Below are positions 43,679-55,402 of a stretch of DNA of 64,000 bases, piece by piece. Position numbers and translations under genes: made by a program. The notes under the pieces are model-generated. The model was not told the DNA's origin. It searched no databases and saw nothing but the letters and a program-made list of their open reading frames with translations. How positions within the stretch are numbered: the stretch's first letter is position 1; every line of letters begins with the position of its first letter. This stretch comes from Balamuthia mandrillaris (lineage: Eukaryota > Discosea > Longamoebia > Balamuthiidae): positions 62,001 to 126,000 of the forward strand of contig JAVKOQ010000003.1 of NCBI GenBank assembly GCA_031835245.1. Reading direction: 5' to 3'.

Positions 43679-44167
43679 TCAGGAGGAGTTGTTGTGTCGA
43701 GGAGAGGAGGAAGAAGAAACAGGAGGTAAGACGCGGGTAGCGCAGGCGTAGAGCTCCTCCAGCTTGGGAACGCAGCGTTGAAGGGCTTTGCCACCTTGCT
43801 CCGTCATGCAGGTGGCGTATTCCTCTTTGAAGCGAGGGCACTTCTCCCTCACCAGCTTGAAGCGTTGGCCCATGGCTTGCATGCATGCCACCACTTCCTC
43901 CCTCTCCTTCTCGCACTGACTCCTCCTTGCCTCCTCCTCTTCCTTGGTTGTGGCAGCCTCTGTGAAAGTGGGCCGGCCGTCCCTCATCACCAGCGAAAAA
44001 CGTTGTGGCCCGCCTCCGCCTGAGGGAGAGCGTTGGTTGTTGCACTGGTCCAGTCTGACCAGCTGCTTGTCGCAGGTGCCCACGAGCTCGTCAAACTTTT
44101 GTTGCAGCCGGTCAAAGGACTGCAGCACCTCGTCCTTCTGTTGCTCGCTGGCCCACCACCCGCTCAT
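43679..44167 (-). CDS. Small protein with four CX9C motifs (tandem CHCH-like)
   Basis: A single exon of 162 residues. Four cysteine pairs, each separated by nine residues, are visible: C-D-K-Q-L-V-R-L-D-Q-C, C-E-K-E-R-E-E-V-V-A-C, C-P-R-F-K-E-E-Y-A-T-C and C-V-P-K-L-E-E-L-Y-A-C, all in predicted helices. Twin CX9C proteins are imported into the mitochondrial intermembrane space by Mia40 and fold as CHCH hairpins; this one would form two hairpins. No presequence is present, as is typical of this class. Its function is unassigned; assembly factors of respiratory complexes are the nearest analogues. Confidence 0.72.
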   Translation of the reverse strand: MSGWWASEQQKDEVLQSFDRLQQKFDELVGTCDKQLVRLDQCNNQRSPSGGGGPQRFSLVMRDGRPTFTEAATTKEEEEARRSQCEKEREEVVACMQAMGQRFKLVREKCPRFKEEYATCMTEQGGKALQRCVPKLEELYACATRVLPPVSSSSSPRHNNSS

Positions 44168-44591
44168 CCTCTACCCTTTTTTTTTCGCTAAAGAGAGGAA
44201 ATCTGCAGTGCGGTTTGATCAATCTTTGTGGACAACCAACAAGAAGGAGAAGAAGGCTTGTGTTCTTCGTGAATGTAGCAGCAGGCAACACGATCTCCCC
44301 TTTCTGGAAAGGCAAGGAGAAACGAACGGCGACGTTTAGCTTGGGTGTGTGATGGTGGGTGGTGATGCTAAGCCCACGCTGCTACTTCAAGCGGGCATTG
44401 AAAAACCCTGCGCTCCTCTCCCTCGACCTCTCTCCCAGCAAAAATTAGGTGCCATGGAGAGGTGCCAGGACGGAGGAGAGGAGAGGAGATAGCACGGGCG
44501 ACAGGAGAGGGGACAAGAGAGAGGGCCAAACGAAAGGCAAAAACAAAATAAACGGCCCACCGTAGCAGCAGCAGCAGCAGCAGTTCCATCC
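44168..44591. other. Divergent promoter region
   Basis: 424 bp between the CX9C gene (-) and PCIF1 (+), with a (CAG)n run just before the PCIF1 ATG. No gene was seen. Confidence 0.55.
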
Positions 44592-46555
44592 ATGGAAGGT
44601 GACAAGGACTCATGGTGGAACGCTGAAGAGCTGAACAGGCGCTTGCAGCCACGACCAGAGCTGGCACTTACGAGGTAGTGCGGTTTTGGCATTTTTTTCC
44701 TCCCCCTTTGGTGCTTCATTACCAACCTGCACTTACGTTCTTGGCACTCAGAGCAGCGGTGGAACGTTGGCAACACAACATTGCGCTCGCACGAGCCTTT
44801 CTCGCTTTGAACACCCCTCCACTTGGCTGCCAACAGGCCAAGGCGAAAGCAGCGGAAGAAGAAGAAGAAGACTTTCCCGAGCTTGCAGTAATGAGGTGGC
44901 ACGCTGTCAAGTCGCTGGAGCGGTTGCTGCAGCAGCTGTGCAAGAACCATGGCTTGCCCTCTGCTCCATCCTGCGCCTTTTCTCGATGGTGCTTTACCCA
45001 AAAGATGGTAGAACCACACACTCGGGCCTGTGATCCTCTACTTCCTGCCTTTCCTTGTCTGTCTTCTTCTTCCTCTTCTCCTGTTTCTTCTTCTCTACCT
45101 TCTCCTTCTTCTTCACCATCATGTTCTTCTTCAAGCGGCTGGAAGGCGGATCCAGGACTTTACCACGAACTGTTGAAACAGGGACTATCAGTAGAGGCGG
45201 CACAAGATATATGTTTGAAGCTGAGCGAGGCTGTCGCTGAGCGAGCAACTGCGTTGGCCTCATTTCGAGAAGGAGAAAAGCGGAAGGAAGGTGATGGAAG
45301 CAGAGGAGATGAATGCGTGTGGAAGGAGATACGAGCGGTGGAACCGCCAAAACAAGAAGAGGAAGTGGTGATAGGTTTTGCAGATCATTCTTTTTCGATC
45401 TGTCGCAGTCACTATGAAAAGCTGGTAAGATTGTATGCAGCTGGTTTGAAGGTAGATGATGTTATCAAGCAGCGCTTTGTGCTATCAATGACTCGAAATG
45501 AGCGACTCAACGGTGGAGCCAATCGTTCTCTCCAAAAGAAGAAAGGAAAAGAACAGATGCAAGAACAAGAAGAAGCAGCATCAGACAAAGAACAAGAACG
45601 CGATGCAAAGGAACAGTTAGAATATTGTACACCAACGCATACAAGAAACGAAGAATCACAGCACGAAGCAGACAAGCACGATCAAACAATCGATCCGCTG
45701 ATGGACGACCTAGAAGAGGCATTCTTGCGAAGACTATTTTGCATGGTGGCTCGCTACGAAGGCCTTGGTGGTGAGGGTTTCCAAGCGGCCTTACCGAAGG
45801 AAGCCTTCGCGTTTTTGCAAGCAAAGCTGGGAGTTAGCCACGAGTGCTTCGCCTCCCCATTGAACTGCAGTCTGCCTTTTGGGTGTTACTCCTCTGCTTT
45901 TCCCGACGTGGATCGCTTCTTTGGCAGTCGCGGCAACTTTTTTCGTGAGGCACTCTTCCACGGATGGCTCTCTTCTCGGCATGAAACTTCAGAGCAACAA
46001 AAAGATGCAGAGAGTGATGATGACAGTGATATCTTGGAAGGATCTTTCCAAGCAAATCCACCATTTCTAGAGGAGACAATGTTGGCGTTAGCGCTGTGCA
46101 TGGAGCGATGGTTGGATTGTGCGGAAAAGAGGCAACGTCCTCTATCGTTTGCTGTGTTCGTGCCAGGATGGAAGGACACTCCCTCTTACCAACTGATGGC
46201 TGACAGTTTCTACCTTACCAAAAAGATGGTGCTGGCAAAGCATCAGCACGCTTACCTACCTGGCTTCCAGCATCGCCCTTCTCGACGCCGGCCCATTTCC
46301 TACTCGGACACGTTTGTCTTCTTTCTGCAAAGCAGCGCTGCTGCTGCTCGCTGGCCGATCTCTGATTCTATGCTACGCTCCTTCTCCGCTCTGCTTGAAC
46401 GCTCTTGTCCGCAACGTTCTAACAATCATCGCCAAAAGACAGCATCGAAGATGAAAACGAAAAAGATGGCGAATAGTGAAGATGCTGTCGTCACAAGTAG
46501 CCGTTCTCAGCACAGCCGGTATCACCACAAACGCGCTCCTAGAGACAAAGGATAA
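44592..46555 (+). CDS. PCIF1: PCIF1/CAPAM-like cap-adenosine N6-methyltransferase
   Basis: Two exons (44592 to about 44670, then from 44751) joined in phase 2, about 630 residues. The catalytic core carries the MTase signature N-P-P-F in F-Q-A-N-P-P-F-L-E-E-T-M, preceded by E-C-F-A-S-P-L-N-C, S-S-A-F-P-D-V-D-R-F-F-G-S-R-G-N-F-F and E-G-L-G-G-E-G-F. The C-terminal I-S-Y-S-D-T-F-V-F-F-L-Q matches the family. In animals PCIF1 methylates N6 of cap-adjacent 2'-O-methyladenosine on mRNA. The N-terminal WW domain of the animal enzyme, which binds the RNA polymerase II CTD, is not seen here; instead there are Ser-rich and Glu/Gln-rich inserts. The C-terminal basic tail suggests nuclear location. Confidence 0.88.
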
Positions 46556-46599
46556 CCAATGGATGGATCGAGCAAAGCCTTCTTTTATGTTATTTGCTG

Positions 46600-46873
46600 C
46601 TAAGAGAAGAAGAGGCCACTTGCTTCAGAGCCACCCCGCAGCGCCACTATCCTTTCCAATGCGGCACGGATGATGCGCTGTTCGCCCTCCCTCAGTACCT
46701 TTGCAAAGTACTTTCTTTGCTGGGCCAACGGTGACAAAGATGCGTTCTCTTCTGCAGCCACGCTGGTTGGTTCTGCGCCATCACTCTCCTTTTTGCTCTC
46801 TGTAACGTTATGCATAAATGTCAATACTTCTCATTACCATTTCTTTGTAGGAGGGAACGAGGAAAGAAGTGAG

Positions 46874-46910
<37 letters not shown>

Positions 46911-48632
46911 TGACCATTATCGGGATAAGCCTGTAGCATGGAGAGCAAAGCAGCTGCAAGAGCCCGCAAGATGGTGGCCTCGTTGGATTTGCTAAGCGCA
47001 GCGTACTTGCCCCGCAACTTCTGAGCACGATCCATGTCATCCTTGTCGGCGTACTGCAGACGAAGCGACATCAACAGCTTCTCCGGAACAGGGTCTTGCA
47101 GGCTTATCGGTATAGCCTTTGTCAAAGTAACAGTATGGTCAGTGTATGAAAGGAGATAGTGGTTTTATGAGAAAAGGGACAAAGAGAAAGAGAAGAGAAA
47201 ATAATGAAGAGCTACCGAATGAAGGGCAATGTTAAAGGTAGCCAATAAGTCGAACTTGTGGAAGAAGTTCTCAGCGGAGGGATCCATGGCGGCAACGATG
47301 TCAACTGTGTCGTGAGGGTTGTCGGGCATACAAAAGCCATAGAGCTGCATCAGTCGGGAGTTTGGCACCACTCCGTAGTCCAAAAACACTTGTTCTCCAG
47401 CCTTATAGCCCTCCCTGGAGTAGATTCGAATGGTTCCGGTCGCTTCCTCATAGCTTGAAAAATGCAAGCACGCACGAGGAGAAATAAAGTTAAAAAGGAA
47501 GCGAACAAACAGAAGGGAGAGAAAGAGAGAGAGGAGAGAAAGAGAGAGAGGAGAGAAAACGGAAAACGGGGAGAGAATTGTACTAATGACGACAGTCTCG
47601 TTTGGCATCAAGGCGAGTGTTGAGCATGTCAGCAAAGGGAACGATGCATCGGACACGTTGCTGCCTGGGCGGTTCTCTGGCAGGAGGAGCTCCTCTTCCA
47701 CCTCCTCCTCTTCGTTGCTGCTTCTTGGCCGGCAACAGCTTCACAAAGTCCATGCTTCTGCTCCAAATGGTGCACAAGGCCCATCGATACTCCTCCAAGG
47801 TGAAGAGGTGCGGCGGGAAGACCGTAGGGTTGTCTTGGAAGAGAGAGGAGGCGCGGAGCTGCTCCCAGTCCTCTTGGATCTGTTGGGCGAGTCGCTGGGT
47901 CAAGGTCAGCGCGTTGGAGCCTTTGAGCAGCACCTTGGCCTCCTCCTCCATCGGCCAACAGACGGTGACGAGCGGGTAGGCAGGCGGCATGCTGAGGAGG
48001 TGTTGATGGTGCCGAGAGGAGGCTCCCTCCACCAATTTTTCGTAGAGGAGGTGAAGAGCCAGCATGTCTTCCTCGCTCAACACCGACTTGCCCACTTGTT
48101 GTTGCTGTTTGTTCTTGGAGGAGGCAGAGGAGGAAGAAGCAGAAGAAGAAGAAGAAGAAGAAGCGGAGGAGGATGAGGAAGGGAAAAGGAGGGGACCGAT
48201 CTTGGAGTCTTTTGCGGATTGGAGGCTGATGGTGAGGGAAAGAGGGACGGCAAGGATCTCGGACTCTTTGGGGAGGGCGTGCTTGGCCTTGAGGCCCCGC
48301 CCCGTCACTGGAAAGTCGTTCTCGAGGGCCAGCCCGTCCAGTCCCTTCACATGGTTCCTTTGCAGCCAGTCCAAGTAGGCCGCTTCCTCGAACTCCGGTG
48401 CGCTGGCGGCTCCTTCTCCCGCTCCTCCTCTCCCGCTCTGCTGCTGCTTCTTCTTCTTGTTCTTCTTCTTCTTGCGTTTGCGCTTGGCTTTTTCTCCTTC
48501 CCCAGTGGTCGTGGCAGCTTGCTCCGCCTCCTTGCTTTGTGTCCCTTCCGCCGCCTGCTGCCCTTCTTCCCTCTGCGGCACTTCCTGCACCTGTGGTGGT
48601 TGTGGTGGTCCTTCCGCTCTTTCTTCTTCCAT
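46600..48632 (-). CDS. SETD3/Rubisco LSMT-like SET methyltransferase
   Basis: A multi-exon minus-strand gene. The N-terminal 100 residues are acidic, then basic (K-R-K-R-K-K-K-K-N-K-K-K-K). The split SET domain starts at E-F-E-E-A-A-Y-L-D-W-L-Q-R-N, with L-V-T-V-C-W, I-V-P-F-A-D-M-L-N and, in the next exon, G-E-Q-V-F-L-D-Y-G-V-V-P-N-S-R-L-M-Q-L-Y-G-F. A C-terminal Rubisco-LSMT substrate-binding helical domain follows. SETD3 homologues methylate actin His73; others methylate lysines. The S-M-L-N/N-H-x-x motif reads D-M-L-N-T-R here. It is convergent with PCIF1 with only 44 bp between stops. (GA)n runs lie in the introns at 46877-46907 and 47516-47557. Confidence 0.82.
46877..46907. repeat. (GA)n microsatellite
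   Basis: A GA run in a SETD3-like gene intron, (CT)n on the coding strand. Confidence 0.95.
47708..47763. repeat. Inverted repeat arm 1 (coding, in SETD3-like exon)
   Basis: 56 bases that reappear reverse-complemented at 48757-48812 with three mismatches. In this arm the minus strand codes for S-R-S-M-D-F-V-K-L-L-P-A-K-K-Q-Q-R-R. Confidence 0.9.
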
Positions 48633-48756
48633 TTTTCTTTTTCTTTTTTCTTTATTTTTTTTTAAAGTTTTATATGTTTTATATATATGTTTTATACAAT
48701 TTTTGGTTGTTGTGTTATACGAATAGTAACTATTCGAAACAACGAAAGAGCAGAAG

Positions 48757-48812
48757 GAGCAGAAGCATGGACCCTGTGCAGCTGTTGCCGGCCAAGAAGC
48801 AGCAACGAAGAG
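48757..48812. repeat. Inverted repeat arm 2 (non-coding, upstream of SETD3-like start)
   Basis: The reverse complement of 47708-47763, 53 of 56 bases identical. It lies in the short spacer between the SETD3-like start codon and the 3' end of the beta-lactamase-like gene. Confidence 0.9.
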
Positions 48813-48819
48813 AGAAAAA

Positions 48820-49583
48820 CTACCAAGCAGCACTGCTCAGTATGGCAGCGGGAGGCAGCTCTTTGTCCTCCGGGAAGGAGGCGGCGGGAGGCTCCGTGCG
48901 CCAGTGAACACCGCCCATCAGGTAGAGCGCCGCTTTGTTGCCGGTGGAGGAGTGGGAGTGGGAAGAGGAGGAAGGAAAGAAACGGAAGGTGGCCACCTCG
49001 TCGTTCATGCCGTCGTCGTACCAGCGGCAGGCCTGGGGGTGCAGCTGCCGTATGCGCATGCTGTGCTGCGGGGCTTCGGGGAAGTAAGTCAAGAGGGCCT
49101 TGCTCTGCTCGTCCTCCCCTTTCTTCAGCAAAAGTTTGCCTTCTTCCTCGTATACCCTCCATTCTGGTTTTTTTGTTGTTAAACGATTAACAGGGAGAGG
49201 AGACAAAGAAGAAAGCGGAACGTTACCTCCATACTGCCCCAAGTAACGCTTCCAGTGAGGCGGCAGGCGATACGCCGGCTGCAACTCTTGCAGCACCTTC
49301 ATAGCAACAACGAGAAAAAGAAGTGAGACTCGTTGAGGAGAAGAGAAGTGAAGAAAAGAGGACAACTATGCAATCGCACCTTGGTGAAAGCGGGTAACAG
49401 AATGTCCATGACGGCGGGCGTCTCGTCAGGAGCGGTATCCGTGTTGACGGCAATGAAGACGCCGAGTTTCAGCTCCTCAGCAATGGCCATGTTGGAGCGA
49501 TAGCCTGATAGCTTTCCTGATTTCTTTTGTTAAGCAGGTATGTCAGTTTAATATGACGGAGAGGGAGACGCGCCGAGAGAGTG

Positions 49584-49619
<36 letters not shown>

Positions 49620-50445
49620 AGAGAAGAGAGCAGAGAGCAGAGAGCAGCAACGAACAGATTTAAGCCAATAACCAGAAGTATGCTTGAACTCAAAAGGAAG
49701 ACCAAAGGCAGTTTCTCCATCTCTCGTCAATATGACGGGATCGAGCTGCTCCGCGATGGAGACGCTGTCCAACGGCTGCGTGGGGCCTGCTGTAGTGTTG
49801 CTTCGGAAGAAGAATGACATCTTTTTTTGTTTCTTAGATATCAGTGAAGAACAGCATAAAGGAAAATGAACGAGAGCAGTAACCAACCAATCGAGCCATA
49901 TCTGCAGCTGTGGAGAAGAGACCGCCCATAGGATTGGCCCATGGTTCGTTGTAAAAGGAAGCTTTCTTCCATTTGGTCTCTTTGTCCTGTACCACGCTTA
50001 CCGCCTTTCAGGTATTGTTTCGTTAACATTTAGCAGCGTAGGAATAGCGTGAAGAAACAGTACCATTTGGGAGGCGAGACCTTCCGACTGAGGATCAAAC
50101 GAGGTAGAGTTCATGCCCAATGGCAGCAGTATGTTTTTACGAACCCATTCTTCATAGGATTTCTCTGGAACGGCCTTCTCTGTTTTGTTTTACTTCGTTA
50201 GTGCAAAGACAGGGTGAAAGCCGAAGGAGGAAGTAGATTATGTGGACAGGAACAACCTAAGGCCCTTCCTAACAAAGCTAGACCGAGGTTGGAGTAATGC
50301 GGTCTGGTATATTGTGGATATAACAATATCTCTTGGGCAAGTCTTTCCAAGATGTAATGCTCGTCACATGGGCCTCTATGATAGCAAGGAATAGACCTAT
50401 TTGCAGGTTCGTTAGATTTTTTTATACGCGGTGGACCGATAAGGT

Positions 50446-50489
<44 letters not shown>

Positions 50490-51377
50490 TTACCTTGCAA
50501 GACCAGAAGTATGAGATGCAAGCTGACGAAGAGTAATGGGACGATTTGTTTGATACGGATTAACGACCGAGAATTCAGGAAGATACTTGGTAACAGGATC
50601 ATCAAGCGAGACGATGCCTTCGTCCCTCAGTTTCATGAGCATGAGGTCGGTGAATACTTTAGTGATAGAGGCAATGCTGAAGCTGCGTGATGCACAGTGA
50701 GTTGGCGAGAAGGAAACAGAGAAGACAGCAAGCGTACATAGAATCTACAGAGGGAGGTGTTCCAGCCGGATGAAGCGGGTCGTTTTCTCCATAGCCTTTA
50801 CTCCAAACAACCTCCTGAACGCAACGGATTCATGTTTGTATGGAACATTCAACTAACAAATAGAGCAAAGAAAACGAACCTGGTCATAAACCACGATGGC
50901 AACCAGCCCTGGAAGATCGTTCTTCTTGGCAGCTTTCGCTAACAGTTCATCTACGTCCTCCAGCGCAGCGTTTATGGTGGGATTGCTCTCCAAGTTTGGA
51001 ATGGGCACAGGCACAGGATACTCGGGGCATGCGCCATGCAAGCCGTGCATGCCCAATATCCATGCTGCCGAACAGGTACGTCAAGGGTGTCAGTATCACT
51101 TTAGCCAACGGGCAAAAACTTAAACAACAAACTAAAGATAGAGGCCAGAGAGAAACGTACATGATATTGTTGCAGGAAGAGCAAGCAGCCCCAAAGACGC
51201 GCCTAACGTGAGAACAACCACCACCAAGCTGCTCAAGCTCACCACGACCATGATGCGAGTCTCTCTTTCTGTTTTGGGATCCCAAATCCAAGAAAGCTTC
51301 GAGCTTTGGGGGAGGAAAAAAAAGCGCAAGCAAAACTTGGGGCTGGTGGCTGCAAACGCCATGCTCTTTCTGTGCAT
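48820..51377 (-). CDS. Serine beta-lactamase-like hydrolase with N-terminal membrane anchor
   Basis: About nine exons on the minus strand. The N-terminus has one hydrophobic helix (V-V-V-S-L-S-S-L-V-V-V-V-L-T-L), so a signal anchor. The class C beta-lactamase/PBP fold shows the S-x-x-K nucleophile in S-I-A-S-I-T-K-V-F-T, the Y-x-N motif in P-H-Y-S-N-L-G-L, a preceding W-S-K-G-Y-G, and P-M-G-G-L-F-S-T-A-A-D-M-A-R-L. After the catalytic domain comes a roughly 150-residue C-terminal beta domain. Eukaryotic relatives such as LACTB are proteases or lipid hydrolases rather than lactamases, so I would not infer antibiotic breakdown. Start codons at 51377, 51362 and 51255 are all possible. Confidence 0.82.
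49587..49640. repeat. (GA)n microsatellite in beta-lactamase-like gene
   Basis: A GA run in an intron; a second lies at 50450-50487 in another intron of the same gene, both (CT)n on the coding strand. Confidence 0.95.
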
Positions 51378-51625
51378 TGCCTTGCGAAATCTCTGTCCTT
51401 TGGCGCGCGAAGAGCTGCTGGAAATTCCCTCTCTTTTCATTGCGAAAACCCTCTTTATTTTCTTGACTCGCCTGGCGTCGAACCCACAACCCCCCCACCA
51501 CCTCAATTAATTAATTAACAAATGAAATCTTGCATCATCCAGAGTCGAACCAACGCACCCACTTCATTTAGAGGCAAAAAGCGTAGCGGAGGGCACAGGG
51601 ACAAAGAAAGGAGAAAAAGGAAAGG

Positions 51626-53101
51626 ATGGTGGTGCGGACTGCTCGCTCGGCTTTGGTGGCCGTGCTGCTTTTGACCCTTGGGTTGGCGGCTTGGTGCTCG
51701 GCTGCCCCTAGCCCACCCGCTATCTCGCCCTCGTTCACGGCCAACGTGCAGATGAGCACGATGCAGCTCCTGTCGGAAGGGTTCCTCCAGTACGACGTTA
51801 CGCGCCAACTCATGAACCTGTACGTAGCACGATTGCTTTGAAGTGGTTTTGTCTTTGTCACGGTTGAATACTTGCCATGGAGGCTCACACATTCCTCCAA
51901 AGAACCTTATCGGCAAGCTTCTTCCAGATCCCCAAGGTGGAGAACCTGTTCCAAGAAAACACCACACAGGTGGTTAGCTCCAATGGGCAATGCCGTTACT
52001 ACCCCTCCTCTCCCTTTCCCAACATGTTCGGCTGGCTCCCACATTCTTCGTACGAAGGGAAAGAACCGTGCCCACTACCCACATGGACCGCCAATACCCT
52101 GCGTGCTCAAATGTGTGAGCAATGGAGTTGGACAGATCCCGAAGACCCCACTAAAATGACCTTTCGCCTCTATGCCCTCCCCGCTCAAAACGTGCCCATC
52201 ATGTTGACCATCGGTACCCCCAAAAAAGTTCAGCAAACATGGGTGTTCAATACCTTTGTTCCCGGCCCTATCCATTTTGAAAAGCGGCCTACGTGTCCTC
52301 CCCCATCATCATGTGCGACTCCCCCTTGTTCTTTTCATAGAATTTTTCTTTCCGTATCTTCTCTTTGCTAACGCAAACATTCCACCAGGTGGAGATGGAA
52401 ATGTAGAAAAGATGGTGATGTATCGATTCCACGAGCCAGGAGACTACTCCCTGGCCAACCAAAACACTGGGGACCTGCTTGGCGATACGGCATTCATTTG
52501 CTATGCTCTGCTAAACAGAGTATTTATGGAGTACCACCAAGTCTCCGCCTTTTTGGTGCAGGTCAACAAGACGTGGGGTCAGTACGCCATGTGCAACTAT
52601 GGGCATTGCATTGGAGGAGACAATACAACGGTGGGGAGAGGATCCTCCTTTGGTTTGGACAAACGCAAGGAAGGCCAGTGCTCCTCAAATGAAGAATACG
52701 GCAATTGGTACTCGCTGCCTGCTGGTGGAGAATGCAAGAAGCAAGAGCTGAGCAGGAGAGGAGGAGCTGGCAGCAGCTGCAGCTGGCAAAATGGAGGCAA
52801 GATAAAGACTGTCGGCAAGGACTGTCTCGTGGAGAGAGGGTTCATGCTCGCCTGCCTTTCCGACAGCGGCTATCCGCTGCCTTCCGCGCAGAAGATCTTG
52901 CAGAACGCGATCGCAAAGGACGATCCCAACCAGGGCGGTTGCCCACCCATCGAAGGCGCCACATCGTTCCCTTCCAAACTTTCGTCCTCTTTCCTCCCCT
53001 CCTCCCCTTCTTCCCTCTTGGCTTCTCTTTCTCCCTCCTCCTCCTTCTCCTTCGCTCCCTTCCAACTGCTTTCGACCAAAGAAAAACCTCCCCGTTCATA
53101 A
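51626..53101 (+). CDS. Secreted Cys-rich protein, family not recognised
   Basis: Three exons are likely: 51626 to about 51819, about 51880-52340, and about 52388-53101. Signal peptide L-V-A-V-L-L-L-T-L-G-L-A-A-W-C-S-A-A-P. The mature protein of roughly 400 residues has many cysteines (C-P-L-P-T-W, C-E-Q-W-S-W, N-Y-G-H-C-I-G-G-D) and sequons (N-K-T, N-T-T). The last 50 residues are Ser/Pro-rich. I recognise no domain; two parts read like an N-terminal cap and a second module beginning G-G-D-G-N-V-E-K-M-V-M-Y-R-F. Similar-looking secreted proteins occur in other protists, but I cannot name a family. Confidence 0.65.
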
Positions 53102-53526
53102 AATAAATGAACGCCGTTTGGCGCAACGAAAACAAGCCAGAATCTCACCAAGAGTGCGCTTGTTATTCCCTGCCACGTGGTTCACTTTGGCTCTGCGTGC
53201 AGGCCAACATGCTGGGCTGCTTGTTGGGGTCGGTCGCACCACTAGAAATTTGCATACATGTTTATTAATTGGTGCCATTATAATTTTGGTTGCCGCAAAG
53301 CAAAGCAAAGCGAAGAAAAAAAAAGAAAGGAACCCCCCCAATTCTAGTGGTGGTGAGGGGGTTTATTGTTCCTTCAACGAAAAGGTTTGCTTTGGAGGTT
53401 TCTCTCTATCTCAATTCCCCCCCTCAAGGAAGGCGAGAAAGGAGGGAGAGAAACCACTCTTCTTTCAGCAACGGACCCTACCTGGGTCAAGACAAGGTTA
53501 GAAGGCCTTAATAACAGTGATAGCGG

Positions 53527-55366
53527 ATGGACCCCTACGGTATGATTTTCCTCTCGCGATTTTGGATTCAAGATCTCTTCTTGAAGAACCGCCAGATTAA
53601 CCCACAAGCAACGCAGCGCCGTGGAATACGCCTCCTCCTCCAGTGACAGGGACCAACTTTACTCCACTGTCCTTTCCAGGTGGACCTCCTGGGGACAGTT
53701 ACGGCCAATACGGTGGAGGAGGGTATGCGGGAAGCGAGTTCTCTGCTGCTGGTGGTGGTTACGGGGGCGGTGGTGCAGACATGACTCTTCATTTTCCGGG
53801 TGGGACTGGCAGCGGTGGTGGTGGCGGAGGCTATCCTGTCACCAGCCCTTATCCTGGAAGCAGTGGTGCCACCGCTGCTGGTGGAGACATGCTACACTTT
53901 CCAGGTGCTGACTACGGTGGTGGCGGTGGTGGATATGCTGGTGGTGCTGACTACAGTGGTGGCGGTGGCTACGGTGGTGGTGGCTATGGTGGCGGGGCCT
54001 ACAGTGGAGGTGGTGGCTTTTCTGCCGCTTCACCGCCGGCGACTGGCGGCTATGGCAGTGGTGGCACCTCCCCTTACGCCGGCATCGGCGGCGGTAGTGG
54101 TGGTTATGGCGGCAGCGGTGGAGGAGGGGGGGCTCATTATGGAGGCGGTGGGAGTAGCAGTGGCTTTGGAGAAGCTCATACCGCAACCCCCTATCATCGC
54201 CCTCATGACTATGCTCAACAGCAACAACAGCAGTGGCAAAGCGGAGCTACCTCCACCCACCTTACGCCCCCTCCAGCAGCTGTGGCTGGTCCTCCACAAT
54301 GGCAAACTCAAACCCAACAATCAACTGGTGGCCCGCCTCAACCGTATGGCGCTGAAACAGGTGGAGGCAAGTATCCTATGCCAGAACCAAGTTTGCAGGG
54401 AACCCCTCATTATATCCCGCAAACGAACACAGGCTACCTACCATACAATCCCCATCCTCCTCCACAGCAATATGTACAGCAACAGCCTGCTCCTTCGCCG
54501 CAGCAGCAACCTTCTCAACATCAAGCACAGCCGCAGCAGCAACCTTCCCGTTATGCAACACAACCACAGCAGCAGCCTCAGCAACAACCGCAACCACAGC
54601 TACAGCAGCAACCACAGCCACAACCACCACAACAGCTGACTCCAACTCGCCAAGAGGCAGCCCCACCTGTATATCAACAAAAAGAGGAGGTTTCGCCTTT
54701 TCGTAAATATCTTGAGCATCAACAACAACCCCAACCACAAAAAGGCAAACAGGAGCGCCTACAAAAACAAGAAACAACGTCGTCACAGCATGAAAACAAG
54801 AAAACTTCACCGGGCGATAAAATGCAAGGAAATATGCCACATAAAAGCCCTACTTCTCCTCGGCCTTCTGTTAGTGGCTCGGACAAACACAGTTCCGCTG
54901 TATCAAGTTTGTTATCATTTGCTCTCTCTCTCTCTCTCTCTCTCTCTTCGAGACTAATAAATCGCTAGGTGCCGCAACAGGTAAAGAAACAGCAAGGCCT
55001 GAACCCGCTGCATTGGTCTTTACATTTAACTTCAAAGATAAAGTGAGTCAACTTCATCATTCATTTCCTGAATTTGTTTTTTAACGTGGTATTTTATTAT
55101 CATTGAAAGACCGAACTGTGTGGGGAGATTGTAAAAGAAGCAAGCAATCTCACTTCCCAATCGAAGAAGTTGGTGGACACTCTTTCCTCGAATTACAACC
55201 AAGTATCTTCAGGGGATCGCACTTCTGGTACACTAAAACAACAATTAGCCATTGCTTTGGAAGAAGTTCGAAAGACATCGGCCAGACTTGTACAGATGAT
55301 TCATTGGGGAGCTTCAAAACTTCTTCCCGTCCATTCTCAAGCAAACTTTTTCATCTCTGGTTTCAT

Positions 55367-55402
<36 letters not shown>

